A stretch of 64,000 nucleotides of DNA from Enhydrobacter sp. (GCF_030246845.1 NZ_CP126889.1:3963001-4027000); one strand, 5' to 3'; counted from the stretch's first letter, positions 47,310-56,187 are shown. Notes: generated from the sequence alone by a model not told the origin. Numbers and translations: made by a program.

Positions 47310-48455
47310 TTACGACGCGAGCTCCAGGATCTCTCTGACTTGCGCGGGCTCTGCAATGCGCCGCGGGTTGCGCGGCACCCAAGGCGTTCCCATTGCCTGC
47401 CGGGCGATGCGGTCGAACTGGTCCGATCCGACCTTCACCTCGCCAAGACTGCGGGGCATCCCCAGTCCACGGATGAAAGCATCGAGCACATCGCCCGCAT
47501 CCTCACCCGGATGCCCCATGGCCGTCGCGACCAGCGCCTGTTTGTCGGCATTGGCCGACCTGTTCCAGCGCATGACCGAGGGAAGCATGATGCAGGAAGT
47601 GTGCCCGTGCGGGATGTCGAAGACGGCGCCCAGCACATAGCCGATGCCGTGACTTGCGCCCATTGGGACGCCGCTGACCAGCGGCGTCATGGAAAGCCAG
47701 GCGCCGATCTGGCAGTCGAGCCGCGCGTCCATGTCGCCCGGATCGCGCTTCACCCGTGGCAGGCCGCGGGCGAGCAGCTCAAGACCGTGCAGTGCGGCGG
47801 CATCGCCGTAGGGGCTGGACTCGTTGGAGCAGATCCCCTCCACGCAGTGGTCGACCGCGCGAATGCCCGTGGAGAGGAACAGCCACATAGGCGTATGCCG
47901 CGTCACCATCGGGTCGAGCACGACCGCTTTCGGCACGATGTCGGGATGGCGGAACAGCTCCTTCACCTTGGTCCGCTCGTCGGTGACGCCGGATATCCGG
48001 GAGAATTCGCCGGCCGAGAGCGTGGTCGGCACGGAAATCTGGCGCACCGTGGGCGATTTCACCGGCGCTGGCGCCCGCACACGGTCGAGCGCCTCTGCCG
48101 TCGTGACGTCGTTGGCGAGGCAAAGCTGCACCGCCTTGGCGCCATCGGTGATCGAACCACCGCCCAGGGTGACGATGAGGTCGGCCTTTGCCGTGCGGGC
48201 TTGTTCCGCAGCGGTGATCACCGCCGAGCGCGGGGTATGGGCGGGCATCCGGTCGAACGTGCCGACGCAGTGGTTGCCCAGCGCGCCGCGCAGCTTGTCG
48301 ATCTCGTCGGTCTGCCGGTTGAGCGTGCCGCTCACCATCAGGAACACGCGTTCCGCGTGGTGACGACGGGCGATCTCGGCCACGGTCTCGGCGGCCGGCT
48401 TGCCGAAATGAACTTCCTCCAGCCTGCTGAAGACGACCTGTCCGGCTTGCGGCAT
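47310..48455 (-). CDS. Iron-type alcohol dehydrogenase/maleylacetate-reductase-family protein
   Basis: A 381-residue cytoplasmic NAD(P)-dependent oxidoreductase of the group III alcohol dehydrogenase family. The nucleotide-binding VTLGGGSITDGAKAV lies at 96-110 and SVPTTLSAGEFS at about 141-152. The metal region is altered: GIRAVDHCVEG has Arg199 where an Asp or Asn ligand is usual, and GASHGIGYVLGA has Tyr273 in place of the second His; His203, His269 and His283 remain. It may therefore be a metal-poor or divergent subgroup. Likely substrates are short alcohols, hydroxy acids or maleylacetate. It is divergent from the M20 peptidase gene. Confidence 0.82.
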   Translation of the reverse strand: MPQAGQVVFSRLEEVHFGKPAAETVAEIARRHHAERVFLMVSGTLNRQTDEIDKLRGALGNHCVGTFDRMPAHTPRSAVITAAEQARTAKADLIVTLGGGSITDGAKAVQLCLANDVTTAEALDRVRAPAPVKSPTVRQISVPTTLSAGEFSRISGVTDERTKVKELFRHPDIVPKAVVLDPMVTRHTPMWLFLSTGIRAVDHCVEGICSNESSPYGDAAALHGLELLARGLPRVKRDPGDMDARLDCQIGAWLSMTPLVSGVPMGASHGIGYVLGAVFDIPHGHTSCIMLPSVMRWNRSANADKQALVATAMGHPGEDAGDVLDAFIRGLGMPRSLGEVKVGSDQFDRIARQAMGTPWVPRNPRRIAEPAQVREILELAS

Positions 48456-48517
48456 GGCATTTCTCCCGGTCGCGCTTTTCTTGGCTCAGGGATTGCGCTG
48501 CTGATACCTTAGCGGTC

Positions 48518-49912
48518 ATGTCAGGCACACGAAACGGCGCCATCGCGCGCGCCGAAACCTATTTCGACACCGGCGGCTTCCTGGCCGACCTGCAGCGCCG
48601 GGTGGCCATTCCCACCACCAGCCAGGAGGCAGGCTCGATGCCCGCACTCCAGGAATACGTTGCCGGCGAGATGACCCGCTCGTTGCAGCCGCTCGGCTAC
48701 GACTGCAGCGTCTACCCCAATCCGCGCCCCGACTATGGGCCGCTCCTGATCGCGCGCCGCGTCGAGGATCCGGCCAAACCGACGGTGCTGACCTATGGCC
48801 ACGGCGATGTGATCCGCGGCCAGGAGGATCAGTGGCGGCAAGGCCTGTCTCCCTGGAAGATCGTGGTCGAGGGCGATCGCCTTTACGGGCGCGGCACCGC
48901 CGACAACAAGGGGCAGCACACGATCAACATCGCGGCGCTCGCCTGCGTGCTGGAGGAGCGCGGGAGCCTCGGCTTCAACTCGACCGTCCTGATCGAGACG
49001 GGCGAGGAGACCGGCTCTCCCGGGCTCGCCGACTTCTGCCGTGCCAACAAGGCCGCCCTGAAGGCCGACGCGCTGATCGGCTCGGACGGACCGCGGCTCG
49101 ACCATCGGCGGCCCACCATCTTCGGCGGCACGCGCGGCACCATGAACTTCAACCTCAAGCTCGCCCTGCGCGAGGGCGGCCATCACTCCGGCAACTGGGG
49201 CGGCTTGCTCGCCAATCCCGGCATCGTCCTCGCGCATGCGCTCGCCACCGTCACGGACGAGCGCGGGCAGATCAAGGTGCCGGAATGGCGGCCCAAGACG
49301 CTCACCAACTCGGTGCGCGCCGCGCTTGCCGACGCGCACGTCGATGCGGGGGACGATGCGCCGGAGATCGATCCCGAATGGGGCGAGAAGGGGCTGACAC
49401 CCGTGGAGCGCGTGTTCGGCTGGAACTCGTTCGAGGTACTCGCCTTCAAGACCGGCAATCCCGATCGGCCGGTCAACGCCATTCCGCCAAGCGCGATCGC
49501 CCACTGCCAGCTCCGGTTTGTCGTCGGCACGGACCCCAACGACATCGTGCCGGCGCTGCGACGGCACCTCGAGCGGCACGGTTTCGGCCAGATCGAGGTC
49601 GAGCCGGCGCGCGACGTGGTCATGAACGCAACCCGCCTCGACCCCGAGAGTCCGTGGGCGAAGTTCGCCGCCGCGTCGATCGAGAGGACCGCCGGGCAGA
49701 AGCCGACATTGCTGCCCAACCTCGGCGGCTCGCTGCCGAACGAGGTGTTCACGGATATCCTCGGCATGCCCACCGTCTGGGTGCCGCATTCCTACGCGGC
49801 GTGCTCCCAGCATGCCCCCAACGAGCACCTGCTGGCGCCAGTGGCACGCGAGGGGCTGCGGCTGATGACAGGCCTGTTCTGGGATCTGGGCGTCGAGGGG
49901 CGGCCGAGGTGA
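48518..49912 (+). CDS. M20-family metallopeptidase/amidohydrolase
   Basis: A 464-residue dizinc enzyme that releases amino acids from dipeptides or N-acyl or carbamoyl compounds. Zinc ligands are visible: TYGHGDVIRG (His and Asp), YGRGTADNKGQ (bridging Asp), ETGEETGSPGL (catalytic Glu-Glu), IGSDGPRL (Asp) and the C-terminal SQHAPNEHLL (His). GTRGTMNFNLKL begins the small lid/dimerisation domain. It resembles the carboxypeptidase-like branch of about 460 residues. A cupin gene with a strong ribosome site follows after 41 bases, and both may belong to one transcript. Confidence 0.88.
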   Translation: MSGTRNGAIARAETYFDTGGFLADLQRRVAIPTTSQEAGSMPALQEYVAGEMTRSLQPLGYDCSVYPNPRPDYGPLLIARRVEDPAKPTVLTYGHGDVIRGQEDQWRQGLSPWKIVVEGDRLYGRGTADNKGQHTINIAALACVLEERGSLGFNSTVLIETGEETGSPGLADFCRANKAALKADALIGSDGPRLDHRRPTIFGGTRGTMNFNLKLALREGGHHSGNWGGLLANPGIVLAHALATVTDERGQIKVPEWRPKTLTNSVRAALADAHVDAGDDAPEIDPEWGEKGLTPVERVFGWNSFEVLAFKTGNPDRPVNAIPPSAIAHCQLRFVVGTDPNDIVPALRRHLERHGFGQIEVEPARDVVMNATRLDPESPWAKFAAASIERTAGQKPTLLPNLGGSLPNEVFTDILGMPTVWVPHSYAACSQHAPNEHLLAPVAREGLRLMTGLFWDLGVEGRPR

Positions 49913-49953
49913 CTGCTTCCTTTCGGGGAGTCTGTAGCAGAGAGGAGGAAACA

Positions 49954-50289
49954 ATGGCTGGTGTAGGAACGGAGAAAGTCTTCGAGAACGACAAGGTCAT
50001 CGTCTGGAATTTCGTGCTCGCGCCGGGCGCGGAGACGCCGATGCATACGCACGAGCACAGCTACATGTGGTATTCCATCGACGGAGCGCCCTTGCAGATC
50101 TTCGACGAGCACGGGAAGGATCTGGGTACGCTCGACATTCCGACAGGTGCCATCTACTCGCTCAAACTCGACAACGGCTTCCTGGAAGTTCTTTCCGAAC
50201 ACGGAAAGGGAATGCGCGTGCCCGCCAGGCACAAGGCGAGGAATGTCGGTCCCACCGCCTATCGGGAAGTGCTGGTCGAATACAAGTGA
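49954..50289 (+). CDS. Small cupin-fold protein
   Basis: A 111-residue single-domain cupin. VLAPGAETPMHTHEHSYMWYSIDG contains the metal-binding H-x-H and Glu of cupin motif 1, and a VLSEHGKGMRVPARHKARN segment is a degenerate motif 2. Such proteins bind a metal and act on, or sense, small acids. The start is fixed by AGAGGAGGAA 6-8 bases before the ATG at 49954, one of the best ribosome sites in the window. It sits between a peptidase and an AhpD-like gene. Confidence 0.75.
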   Translation: MAGVGTEKVFENDKVIVWNFVLAPGAETPMHTHEHSYMWYSIDGAPLQIFDEHGKDLGTLDIPTGAIYSLKLDNGFLEVLSEHGKGMRVPARHKARNVGPTAYREVLVEYK

Positions 50290-50423
50290 CCGGTTCGGCC
50301 ATCCGATCGTGAGGCAGCCCGACGCCGCCATCGCGGTGTCGGGCTGGCCTTTCGCCTGACATTGTTCAATCCCGCTGGCATGGCGCGACCGCCTCTGACA
50401 GGCTCCGCCCTGGAGGAGAGCCT

Positions 50424-50972
50424 ATGTCACGCATTCCGTACTACGAAGTCGACAACGCCACCGGCAAGCATGCCGAGTTCCTGGGCAAGCTCGGCACGCA
50501 GCTCAACATCTACCGCATGCTGGCCAACTCGGAGTACGGGCTGAAGGGCTTCGTACGCATGGGCAATGCGCTGCTGCATCGCTGCGAGCTCGATCCCGGC
50601 TTGCGCGAGCTCGCCATCCTGCGGGTAGGGCGCCTGAGCCGGGCCGCCTATGAGGTGTTCCAGCACGAGCGCATCGCGCGCGAGGTCGGGGTCGCGGAGG
50701 AGAAGATCGCCGCGCTGCGCGACGCCACGATCGAAGCTCCCGTCTTCTCCGATCACGAGAAGGCCGTGCTGCGCTTCACCGATGACGTCGTTCGCAACGT
50801 GCGCGCGTCGAACAAGGCATTGAAAGCGGTCGAGGCGTTCCTGTCGCGCGGCGCGCTGGTCGAACTCACGCTCACCATCGGCTATTACATGATGGTCTGC
50901 CGCTTCCTCGAGACGACGGGGGTCGACGGCGAGGAAGGCCAGGCCGAGTGGCTGAAGACGGCGAAACTGTAG
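50424..50972 (+). CDS. Carboxymuconolactone decarboxylase/AhpD-like protein without the CxxC pair
   Basis: A 182-residue all-helical protein of the CMD/AhpD family. LRELAILRVGRLSRAAYEVFQHERIAREVG (shown in part: AILRVGRLSRAAYEVFQH) is the core, where AhpD proteins have a redox C-x-x-C; here no Cys is present, so peroxidase activity is not expected. The C-terminal LVELTLTIGYYMMVCRFLETTGV is the other family hallmark. It may be a decarboxylase-like or scaffolding relative. It starts 134 bases after the cupin gene with a GGAG ribosome site and precedes the M81 peptidase gene by 16 bases. Confidence 0.8.
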   Translation: MSRIPYYEVDNATGKHAEFLGKLGTQLNIYRMLANSEYGLKGFVRMGNALLHRCELDPGLRELAILRVGRLSRAAYEVFQHERIAREVGVAEEKIAALRDATIEAPVFSDHEKAVLRFTDDVVRNVRASNKALKAVEAFLSRGALVELTLTIGYYMMVCRFLETTGVDGEEGQAEWLKTAKL

Positions 50973-50988
50973 GCGTGGAGTTCTATCG

Positions 50989-52503
50989 ATGGCGTATCGC
51001 GTTCTGATCGCGCAGTTCATGCACGAGACCAATACCTTCAGCAAGCTGAAGACCACGCTCGACGACTACCGCCGCCGCTGGCTGATCGAGGGCGAGGCGA
51101 TGGTGCCGCACTTCAAGGGCACGCGGAACGAGGTGGGCGGCTATATCGATTCGGCGGCCGAGTATGGCTGGGAGCCGGTCTATGCGGTGGCCGCGAACGC
51201 GACGCCCTCGGGAAAGCTCACCAGGGAAACCTGGGAGACGATCCGAGACAAGATTCTGGGCGCGGCGAAGCAGGCGGACAAGCTCGACGCCGTCTGTCTT
51301 TCGCTGCACGGCGCCATGGTGAGCGAGACCGAGGACGATGCCGAGGGCGCGCTCCTGGAGGCGCTGCGTCGTATCGTCGGGCCTGACGTGCCGATGGTGG
51401 CGACCCTCGACCTGCATGCCAATGCGACGGTCAGGATGGCGAGCAACGCCAATGCGCTGGTGTCCTTTCGCACCTACCCGCATATCGACGGCTACGAGCG
51501 CGCCGTGCAGGCGGCCGCGCTCGTGCAGGAGGCGCTCGAGGGCCGGAAGAAGCCGCGCTGCTTTCTCAGCCAACCCGCCATGCTCGAAGGCGCGGATCAT
51601 GGCCGGACGACGCAGCCCGGCCTGATGCGCGACCTGCTCGCCAGGGCCGATGGCTACGAGAAGGAGCCCGGCATCGACGTCGTTAGCATCCAGGTCGGCT
51701 TCACCTGGTCGGATATCCCCTATACCGGCCCGTCGATCGCCGTCAGCCACGAGCCGTCGGCGCAAGCGCGCGCCAGGGAGATCGCGCGGGAACTGATCGA
51801 CGAGATCTGGCGCCGCCGCGACGAGACGACGGCCGACTACCGGCCGGTGTCCGACGGCATCGCCGCGGCCCGTGCCAGGAGCGACAAGAAGGGACCGCTG
51901 GTGATCGCCGACGGGACCGACAATCCGGGCGGCGGCGGCTACAACGACACCACCCCCGTGCTGCAGGCGCTGATCGACGCCGGGATCGACAACGCCGCCA
52001 TCGGCACGATCTACGATCCTGTCACGGTGCAGCAGGCGATGAAGGCCGGCGTCGGCGCCGAGATCACGGTGGCGCTGGGTGGCCGAACGGATCCGACCAT
52101 GGGAGCGCCGGTGAAGACCACCGCCGTCGTGAGGATGCTGTCGGACGGCGTGTTCAGGAACGACGGGCCGATGAATGCCGGCGTCGAGAGCAACATGGGG
52201 CCGACGGCCGTGCTGCGCATCGGGGGGATCGATGTCGTCACGATCTCGAACCGCATCCAGACCACGGACCTGCAGGTCTTCAAAAGCCAGGGCATCGATC
52301 CGCAGGCCAAGGACGTGCTGGTGGTGAAGAGCGTGCAGCACTTCAGGGCCGCCTACGGGCCGATCGCGCGCGAGATCGTGCTGGTCGATTCGGGCGGCAT
52401 CTGCTCGCCCGACATCTCGCGGCTGAAGTTCACCAAGCTGCGCCGCCCGATCTGGCCGCTCGATGGCGTGAACGACCCCTACGCCGGCGCCCGGTCAGGT
52501 TAG
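50989..52503 (+). CDS. M81-family (MlrC-like) metallopeptidase
   Basis: A 504-residue protein similar to MlrC, the enzyme that finishes microcystin breakdown, and to many uncharacterised relatives. AQFMHETNTFSKLKTT (about 8-23), SLHGAMVSE (about 105-113) and ATLDLHANAT (about 141-150) are the conserved His/Asp segments of the N-terminal domain. DGTDNPGGGGYNDTTP and the SNMGPTAVLRIGG region mark the second domain. In proteobacteria it usually accompanies peptide or amino-acid catabolic genes, as here. Microcystin degradation should not be assumed. The last codons overlap the convergent secreted-protein gene by 4 bases. Confidence 0.83.
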   Translation: MAYRVLIAQFMHETNTFSKLKTTLDDYRRRWLIEGEAMVPHFKGTRNEVGGYIDSAAEYGWEPVYAVAANATPSGKLTRETWETIRDKILGAAKQADKLDAVCLSLHGAMVSETEDDAEGALLEALRRIVGPDVPMVATLDLHANATVRMASNANALVSFRTYPHIDGYERAVQAAALVQEALEGRKKPRCFLSQPAMLEGADHGRTTQPGLMRDLLARADGYEKEPGIDVVSIQVGFTWSDIPYTGPSIAVSHEPSAQARAREIARELIDEIWRRRDETTADYRPVSDGIAAARARSDKKGPLVIADGTDNPGGGGYNDTTPVLQALIDAGIDNAAIGTIYDPVTVQQAMKAGVGAEITVALGGRTDPTMGAPVKTTAVVRMLSDGVFRNDGPMNAGVESNMGPTAVLRIGGIDVVTISNRIQTTDLQVFKSQGIDPQAKDVLVVKSVQHFRAAYGPIAREIVLVDSGGICSPDISRLKFTKLRRPIWPLDGVNDPYAGARSG

Positions 52504-52880
52504 ACGTCCGGCTTGCCGATGGGCAGGCAGTTGTAGAGGCTGTCCACGATCGCCGTCGCGTTCTCCAGCGTGAAGGGCACACTTGGCCTGTAGCCGACCG
52601 GGCAGACGGTGAAGTAATAGCCCTGGATCGTGCCCTGCACGACCTGCGAGTCGAACCAGCCGCCAGGCGGGACGTCCGCTTCCCGGACGTTGCCGCCGTC
52701 CTGGTCCATGAACTTGATGGCGACCGGCCGGTTGCAGTCGTTGCGCGTGCCGATATGTCCGCCTTCGGGCTTCCATTCGGTGCACGCTTCCATGTGGGCG
52801 CGCGATGACGGTTGGGCGATTGCGCCGCCAGCCGCGGCCGCGAGCGGCAGCGCCGACAGCAGCACCAGTGCGCGGATCAC
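52500..52880 (-). CDS. Small secreted protein of unknown function
   Basis: I do not recognise this 126-residue protein. It has a clear Sec signal peptide (hydrophobic LVLLSALPLAAAAGGAIA, probable cleavage near residue 22). The mature part of about 100 residues contains four cysteines (in EACTEW, RNDCNRP, VCPVGY and YNCLPIG), suggesting two disulfides, and several aromatic-Gly turns. The GTG start at 52880 overlaps the stop of the upstream oxygenase gene (GTGA), so production is coupled to it. A periplasmic role is inferred only from the signal. Confidence 0.7.
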   Translation of the reverse strand: MIRALVLLSALPLAAAAGGAIAQPSSRAHMEACTEWKPEGGHIGTRNDCNRPVAIKFMDQDGGNVREADVPPGGWFDSQVVQGTIQGYYFTVCPVGYRPSVPFTLENATAIVDSLYNCLPIGKPDV

Positions 52881-53926
52881 TTTTTCTGCCGGAAGAAGGT
52901 CGTGAGCACGAAGCGGCGTCCTCGGATCACGGGCAGCGCCTCGTGCAGGACGGAACAGGAGAAAACCGCGGCCGCGCCGAGCGGCGGCGAGATCCGCACG
53001 CTCGAATATTCGGGAAAGACCAGCTCGCCGCCCTCGAAGTCGTCGTTGAGGTTGAGCGACACGGCGAAGGCGCGGTCGGCGGTGGTCGGCGCGCCGTTGT
53101 CGCGATGGGCCGAGAAGAAGTGATGCCCTTCGGCGCTGTAGGACAGCACGACATGGGCATCGAAGGTGAATTCTCGGTCGAAGGCGAAGGCTTTCGCCAG
53201 CTCCGGCCCGATGCGATAGGCCAGCCGATCGGAGATCGCCTTCTGCATCATCGGCTCGACGATCATGTAGTCTTCGGTGCGCTTGAGCTCGGCCACGCCG
53301 ACATTGCCGTAGCGGCTGGAGACGCCGCTGTCCTGATGGTCGCCCTTGTGCCAGAGGCGGATCACCTGGCCGCAGAAGTCGGGCTCGAAGACGCGCGGCA
53401 GCACCAGCACCGGCGCGGCCGGGCATCTGATGGACTGGTCCGCGCCGCCATCGCTTCGGATGCCTTCGGCGAGGCTCGCGATCGATTCGGCCGCCGCGAG
53501 AAGGGGACGGCTGTCGTACGTGGCGGCCACGCGCTGGTTGGGATCGAGCACGACCACGCGCGTGCGCAGGCCAGCCGCCAGACCAAAGCCGACACCGCCC
53601 TGACCAAGGAAGGCGGGCATGAATTTCCGGTCGGCATCGCAAAGCAGGCAATGGCCGTCGGTCTCGCCGCCGAGCTTGCGCCACACGGAAGACGCCGTGG
53701 CCGGTGCCGTTGCCGTCACGGCGACAAGCCCGGCGGAGGCTTCCTTGCAGGCCGTCGCCAGCGTCGCGAAATGGCCGGGATCGAGCGTGTCGAGATCATC
53801 GGCGACGACCAACGCCACCGGCTGGCCGGTGAAGGACCAGACGAACTTGCGATACTTGCCGTCGAGCCCGGGCAGCGCGAAGTCGGGAACACGATCACCA
53901 GGGCGAAGCAGGAGCGCGTTGGCCAT
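52877..53926 (-). CDS. Peroxiredoxin-fold domain fused to a 2-oxoglutarate/Fe(II) oxygenase domain
   Basis: A 349-residue fusion. Residues 5-160 follow the AhpC/TSA plan (GDRVPDFALPGLDGKYRKF, then VVVLDPNQRVAATYD), but no Cys is found at the peroxidatic position after the second strand. Residues 175-349 form a prolyl-4-hydroxylase-type double-stranded beta-helix with iron ligands His274 and Asp276 (FSAHRDNG) and His328 (SVLHEA), and 2-oxoglutarate-binding Arg338. The oxygenase half therefore looks active and the redoxin half structural. The substrate is unknown, perhaps a protein or peptide. It is coupled to the small secreted protein gene downstream. Confidence 0.8.
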   Translation of the reverse strand: MANALLLRPGDRVPDFALPGLDGKYRKFVWSFTGQPVALVVADDLDTLDPGHFATLATACKEASAGLVAVTATAPATASSVWRKLGGETDGHCLLCDADRKFMPAFLGQGGVGFGLAAGLRTRVVVLDPNQRVAATYDSRPLLAAAESIASLAEGIRSDGGADQSIRCPAAPVLVLPRVFEPDFCGQVIRLWHKGDHQDSGVSSRYGNVGVAELKRTEDYMIVEPMMQKAISDRLAYRIGPELAKAFAFDREFTFDAHVVLSYSAEGHHFFSAHRDNGAPTTADRAFAVSLNLNDDFEGGELVFPEYSSVRISPPLGAAAVFSCSVLHEALPVIRGRRFVLTTFFRQKK

Positions 53927-53957
53927 CGGATTCTGGGTCAGGAAGGCGGGCAGGAAA

Positions 53958-54032
53958 TGGTGGGCGCGGTAGGGATTGAACCTACGACCCCACCCGTGTG
54001 AAGGGTGTGCTCTCCCGCTGAGCTACGCGCCC
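53958..54032 (-). tRNA. tRNA-Val (anticodon CAC)
   Basis: A 75-base cloverleaf on the minus strand with encoded CCA. The acceptor stem GGGCGCG pairs with CGCGCCC, the D arm is GCTC/GAGC, the anticodon arm is CACCC-TTCACAC-GGGTG with anticodon CAC, and the T arm GTAGG-TTCAATC-CCTAC is canonical. It reads GUG codons. Confidence 0.96.
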
Positions 54033-54042
54033 GGAAGGCGCG

Positions 54043-54071
54043 CGTATAGGGCCTGCGGGCCGGGCCGTCAA
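54043..54071 (-). promoter_or_regulatory. Promoter of tRNA-Val
   Basis: On the minus strand TTGACG (54071-54066), exactly 17 bases, TATACG (54048-54043), then a GC-rich discriminator. It is nearly identical in elements and spacing to the tRNA-Lys promoter. The -35 box overlaps the stop codon of gph (54070-54068). Confidence 0.65.
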
Positions 54072-54769
54072 CGGCTGGCGATCCGGCTCAAGGCCTGTGG
54101 CAGGGCGTCGAACCGCTCGATCACCGCCTCGGCGCCCAGTTCGCGGGCGGGCCGCTCGGTGTAGCCCCAGCTCACCAGCACCGCCGGCAGGCCAGCGCCG
54201 TGCGCCGCTTCCACGTCATGGATGGAATCGCCGATCATCACCGTCCGCGCGGGGTCGCCGCCCATGCGCTCGACCAGCATGAGGATATGCCTGGGATCGG
54301 GCTTGCGAACGGGAAAGGTGTCGGCGCCGGCCAGGTCGGCGATCGGCGGCATCAGCTTCAGATGCTCGAGGATCGTGCGCGAGGGAGCCTCGAACTTGTT
54401 GGTGCAGACGCCCTGCTTCAGGCCCAGCTTCTCGAAGTGGCCGACCACCCGCGGCACGCCGTCGAAGGCGACGGTGTGGCCAACGGGGTCGGCTGCGTAG
54501 TAGCGGACGAACTCGCGTGTGACGGCGCTCAATGCCTTGTCGTCCAGCACCTTGCCGTGCCTGGCGAAGGCCTTGGCCATGGTGACCTTGCTACCCTGGC
54601 CCATGAAGATGCGCACATCCTCCTCGCTGACCGCCGGCAGGCCATGGTCGGCCAGCACATGACTCACGGCGAGCTGCATGTCCTTGGCGCTGTCGATCAG
54701 GGTCCCGTCGAGGTCGTAGACCACGGTGTCGAAACGGGCGGCAATGAGGGCGTCGACGGCGGCTTGCAT
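54068..54769 (-). CDS. gph: Phosphoglycolate phosphatase
   Basis: HAD-family enzyme that hydrolyses 2-phosphoglycolate formed by DNA repair or rubisco oxygenation. The 233-residue protein has motif I VYDLDGTLIDSAKD (Asp19 and Asp21), motif II GVCTNK, motif III Lys in RKPDPRHI, and motif IV MIGDSIHDVEAA. The alpha-helical cap spans about 25-90. Assignment to gph rather than another HAD-IA phosphatase rests on overall similarity and is the less certain part. It shares its stop region with the tRNA-Val promoter and is divergent from glmU. Confidence 0.85.
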   Translation of the reverse strand: MQAAVDALIAARFDTVVYDLDGTLIDSAKDMQLAVSHVLADHGLPAVSEEDVRIFMGQGSKVTMAKAFARHGKVLDDKALSAVTREFVRYYAADPVGHTVAFDGVPRVVGHFEKLGLKQGVCTNKFEAPSRTILEHLKLMPPIADLAGADTFPVRKPDPRHILMLVERMGGDPARTVMIGDSIHDVEAAHGAGLPAVLVSWGYTERPARELGAEAVIERFDALPQALSRIASR

Positions 54770-54828
54770 GCTACCTCCTTAGCACATCCGTCTTGCGGGA
54801 CCGCCAGCCCCATGGCATCGACCCGGGC

Positions 54829-56187
54829 ATGAAATCACCCATTGCCGTGGTGGTCCTGGCGGCGGGCGCCAGCACACGCATGAGATCCGCCGTTCCGAAG
54901 GTGCTCCACCCGCTGGCCGGCTGGCCGATGCTGCGGCATGTGCTGGAAAGCGTGATGCGGCTGAAGCCCGCACGGATGGTCGGCGTCGTCTCGCCGGGGG
55001 CGAAGGCGGTCGCCGCCGCCTTTGCCCCGCATCCGACGGTCGTCCAGCGCCGACCGCTCGGTACCGGCGACGCTGCCAAGGCCGCCTTGACGGCGCTCGA
55101 GGGCCACGATGGACCAGTGCTGGTCGTCTATGCCGACACGCCGCTGATCACGACGGCGACACTGCGGCGGCTGGTCGAGGCCTGCGATCGTGCGAAGGCG
55201 GCGGTCGGCGTGCTCGGTTTTCAAGCGAGCGATCCGTCGCCTTATGGCCGCCTGATCGTACGGAATGGCGGACTCGACAGGATCGTCGAAAGCAAGGAGG
55301 CCGACGAGGCCGAGCGCAGGATCGACTTCTGCAATTCCGGCGTAATGTGCCTGCAGGGCACGCTCATGGCACGGCTTCTGGGGGCGATCCGCAGCGCCAA
55401 TGCGAAAGGTGAATTTTATCTGACCGACGCGGTTGCCGTCGCCCGCGCGGCGGGCCACCGCGCCCTCGCCGTCGAAGGCGACGAAGCGGAGTTCCAGGGC
55501 GTGAATTCGCGGCTGGAGCTTGCCAGGGCGGAGCGGACGCTGCAGCAGCGACTGCGACTCGCGGCGATGGAAGCGGGCGTCACGCTCATCGATCCCGAGA
55601 GCGTGTGGCTTTCGGCCGACACGCGGCTCGCCGCCGACGTGACCGTCGAGCCGAACGTGCGCTTCGGACCCGGCGTCACGGTGGCGTCCAACGCGGAAAT
55701 CAAGGCGTTCTGCGATCTCGAGGGCGTGCGCATCGGCAAGGGCGCCAGGGTGGGACCGTTCGCCCGCATCCGCCCGGGCTCCGAGGTGGCCGACGATGTC
55801 CATATCGGCAACTTTGTCGAGCTCAAGGCCACCAGGATGGGACGCGGTGCCAAAGCCAATCACCTCGCCTATCTCGGCGACTCCGACATTGGCGCGGCGA
55901 GCAACATCGGCGCCGGCACGATCGCCGTGAACTACGACGGTTACGGCAAGCACCGCACGGTGATCGGTGCCGAGGCCTTCATTGGCTCCAACAGCTCGCT
56001 GGTGGCGCCCGTGCGCGTGGGCAAGGGGGCAAACGTTGCCGCCGGAAGTGTTATCACGGAGGACGTACCCCCCAAGGCCCTGGCCCTTGGTCGGGCACGT
56101 CAGGTCATAAAGAAGGGACGTGCCGGCCCGCTTCGTGCGAAACTGAAGGCCCGCGCGGCCGAGGCCAAGCGGACAAGGCAGAAATAG
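54829..56187 (+). CDS. glmU: Bifunctional UDP-GlcNAc pyrophosphorylase/glucosamine-1-phosphate acetyltransferase
   Basis: Makes UDP-N-acetylglucosamine in two steps: acetylation of GlcN-1-P, then uridylylation. The 452-residue length is normal. The N-terminal uridylyltransferase has LAAGASTRMRSAVPKVLHPLAG in two pieces (LAAGASTRM at about 8-16 and PKVLHPLAG), and VVYADTPLI. The C-terminal left-handed beta-helix has hexapeptide repeats (VRIGKGARVGPFARIRPGS in part) and the acetyl-CoA site with NYDGYGKHRT. I chose the ATG at 54829; an upstream TTG at 54793 adds unconserved residues. glmS follows after 25 bases, so the pathway enzymes are co-transcribed. Confidence 0.95.
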   Translation: MKSPIAVVVLAAGASTRMRSAVPKVLHPLAGWPMLRHVLESVMRLKPARMVGVVSPGAKAVAAAFAPHPTVVQRRPLGTGDAAKAALTALEGHDGPVLVVYADTPLITTATLRRLVEACDRAKAAVGVLGFQASDPSPYGRLIVRNGGLDRIVESKEADEAERRIDFCNSGVMCLQGTLMARLLGAIRSANAKGEFYLTDAVAVARAAGHRALAVEGDEAEFQGVNSRLELARAERTLQQRLRLAAMEAGVTLIDPESVWLSADTRLAADVTVEPNVRFGPGVTVASNAEIKAFCDLEGVRIGKGARVGPFARIRPGSEVADDVHIGNFVELKATRMGRGAKANHLAYLGDSDIGAASNIGAGTIAVNYDGYGKHRTVIGAEAFIGSNSSLVAPVRVGKGANVAAGSVITEDVPPKALALGRARQVIKKGRAGPLRAKLKARAAEAKRTRQK

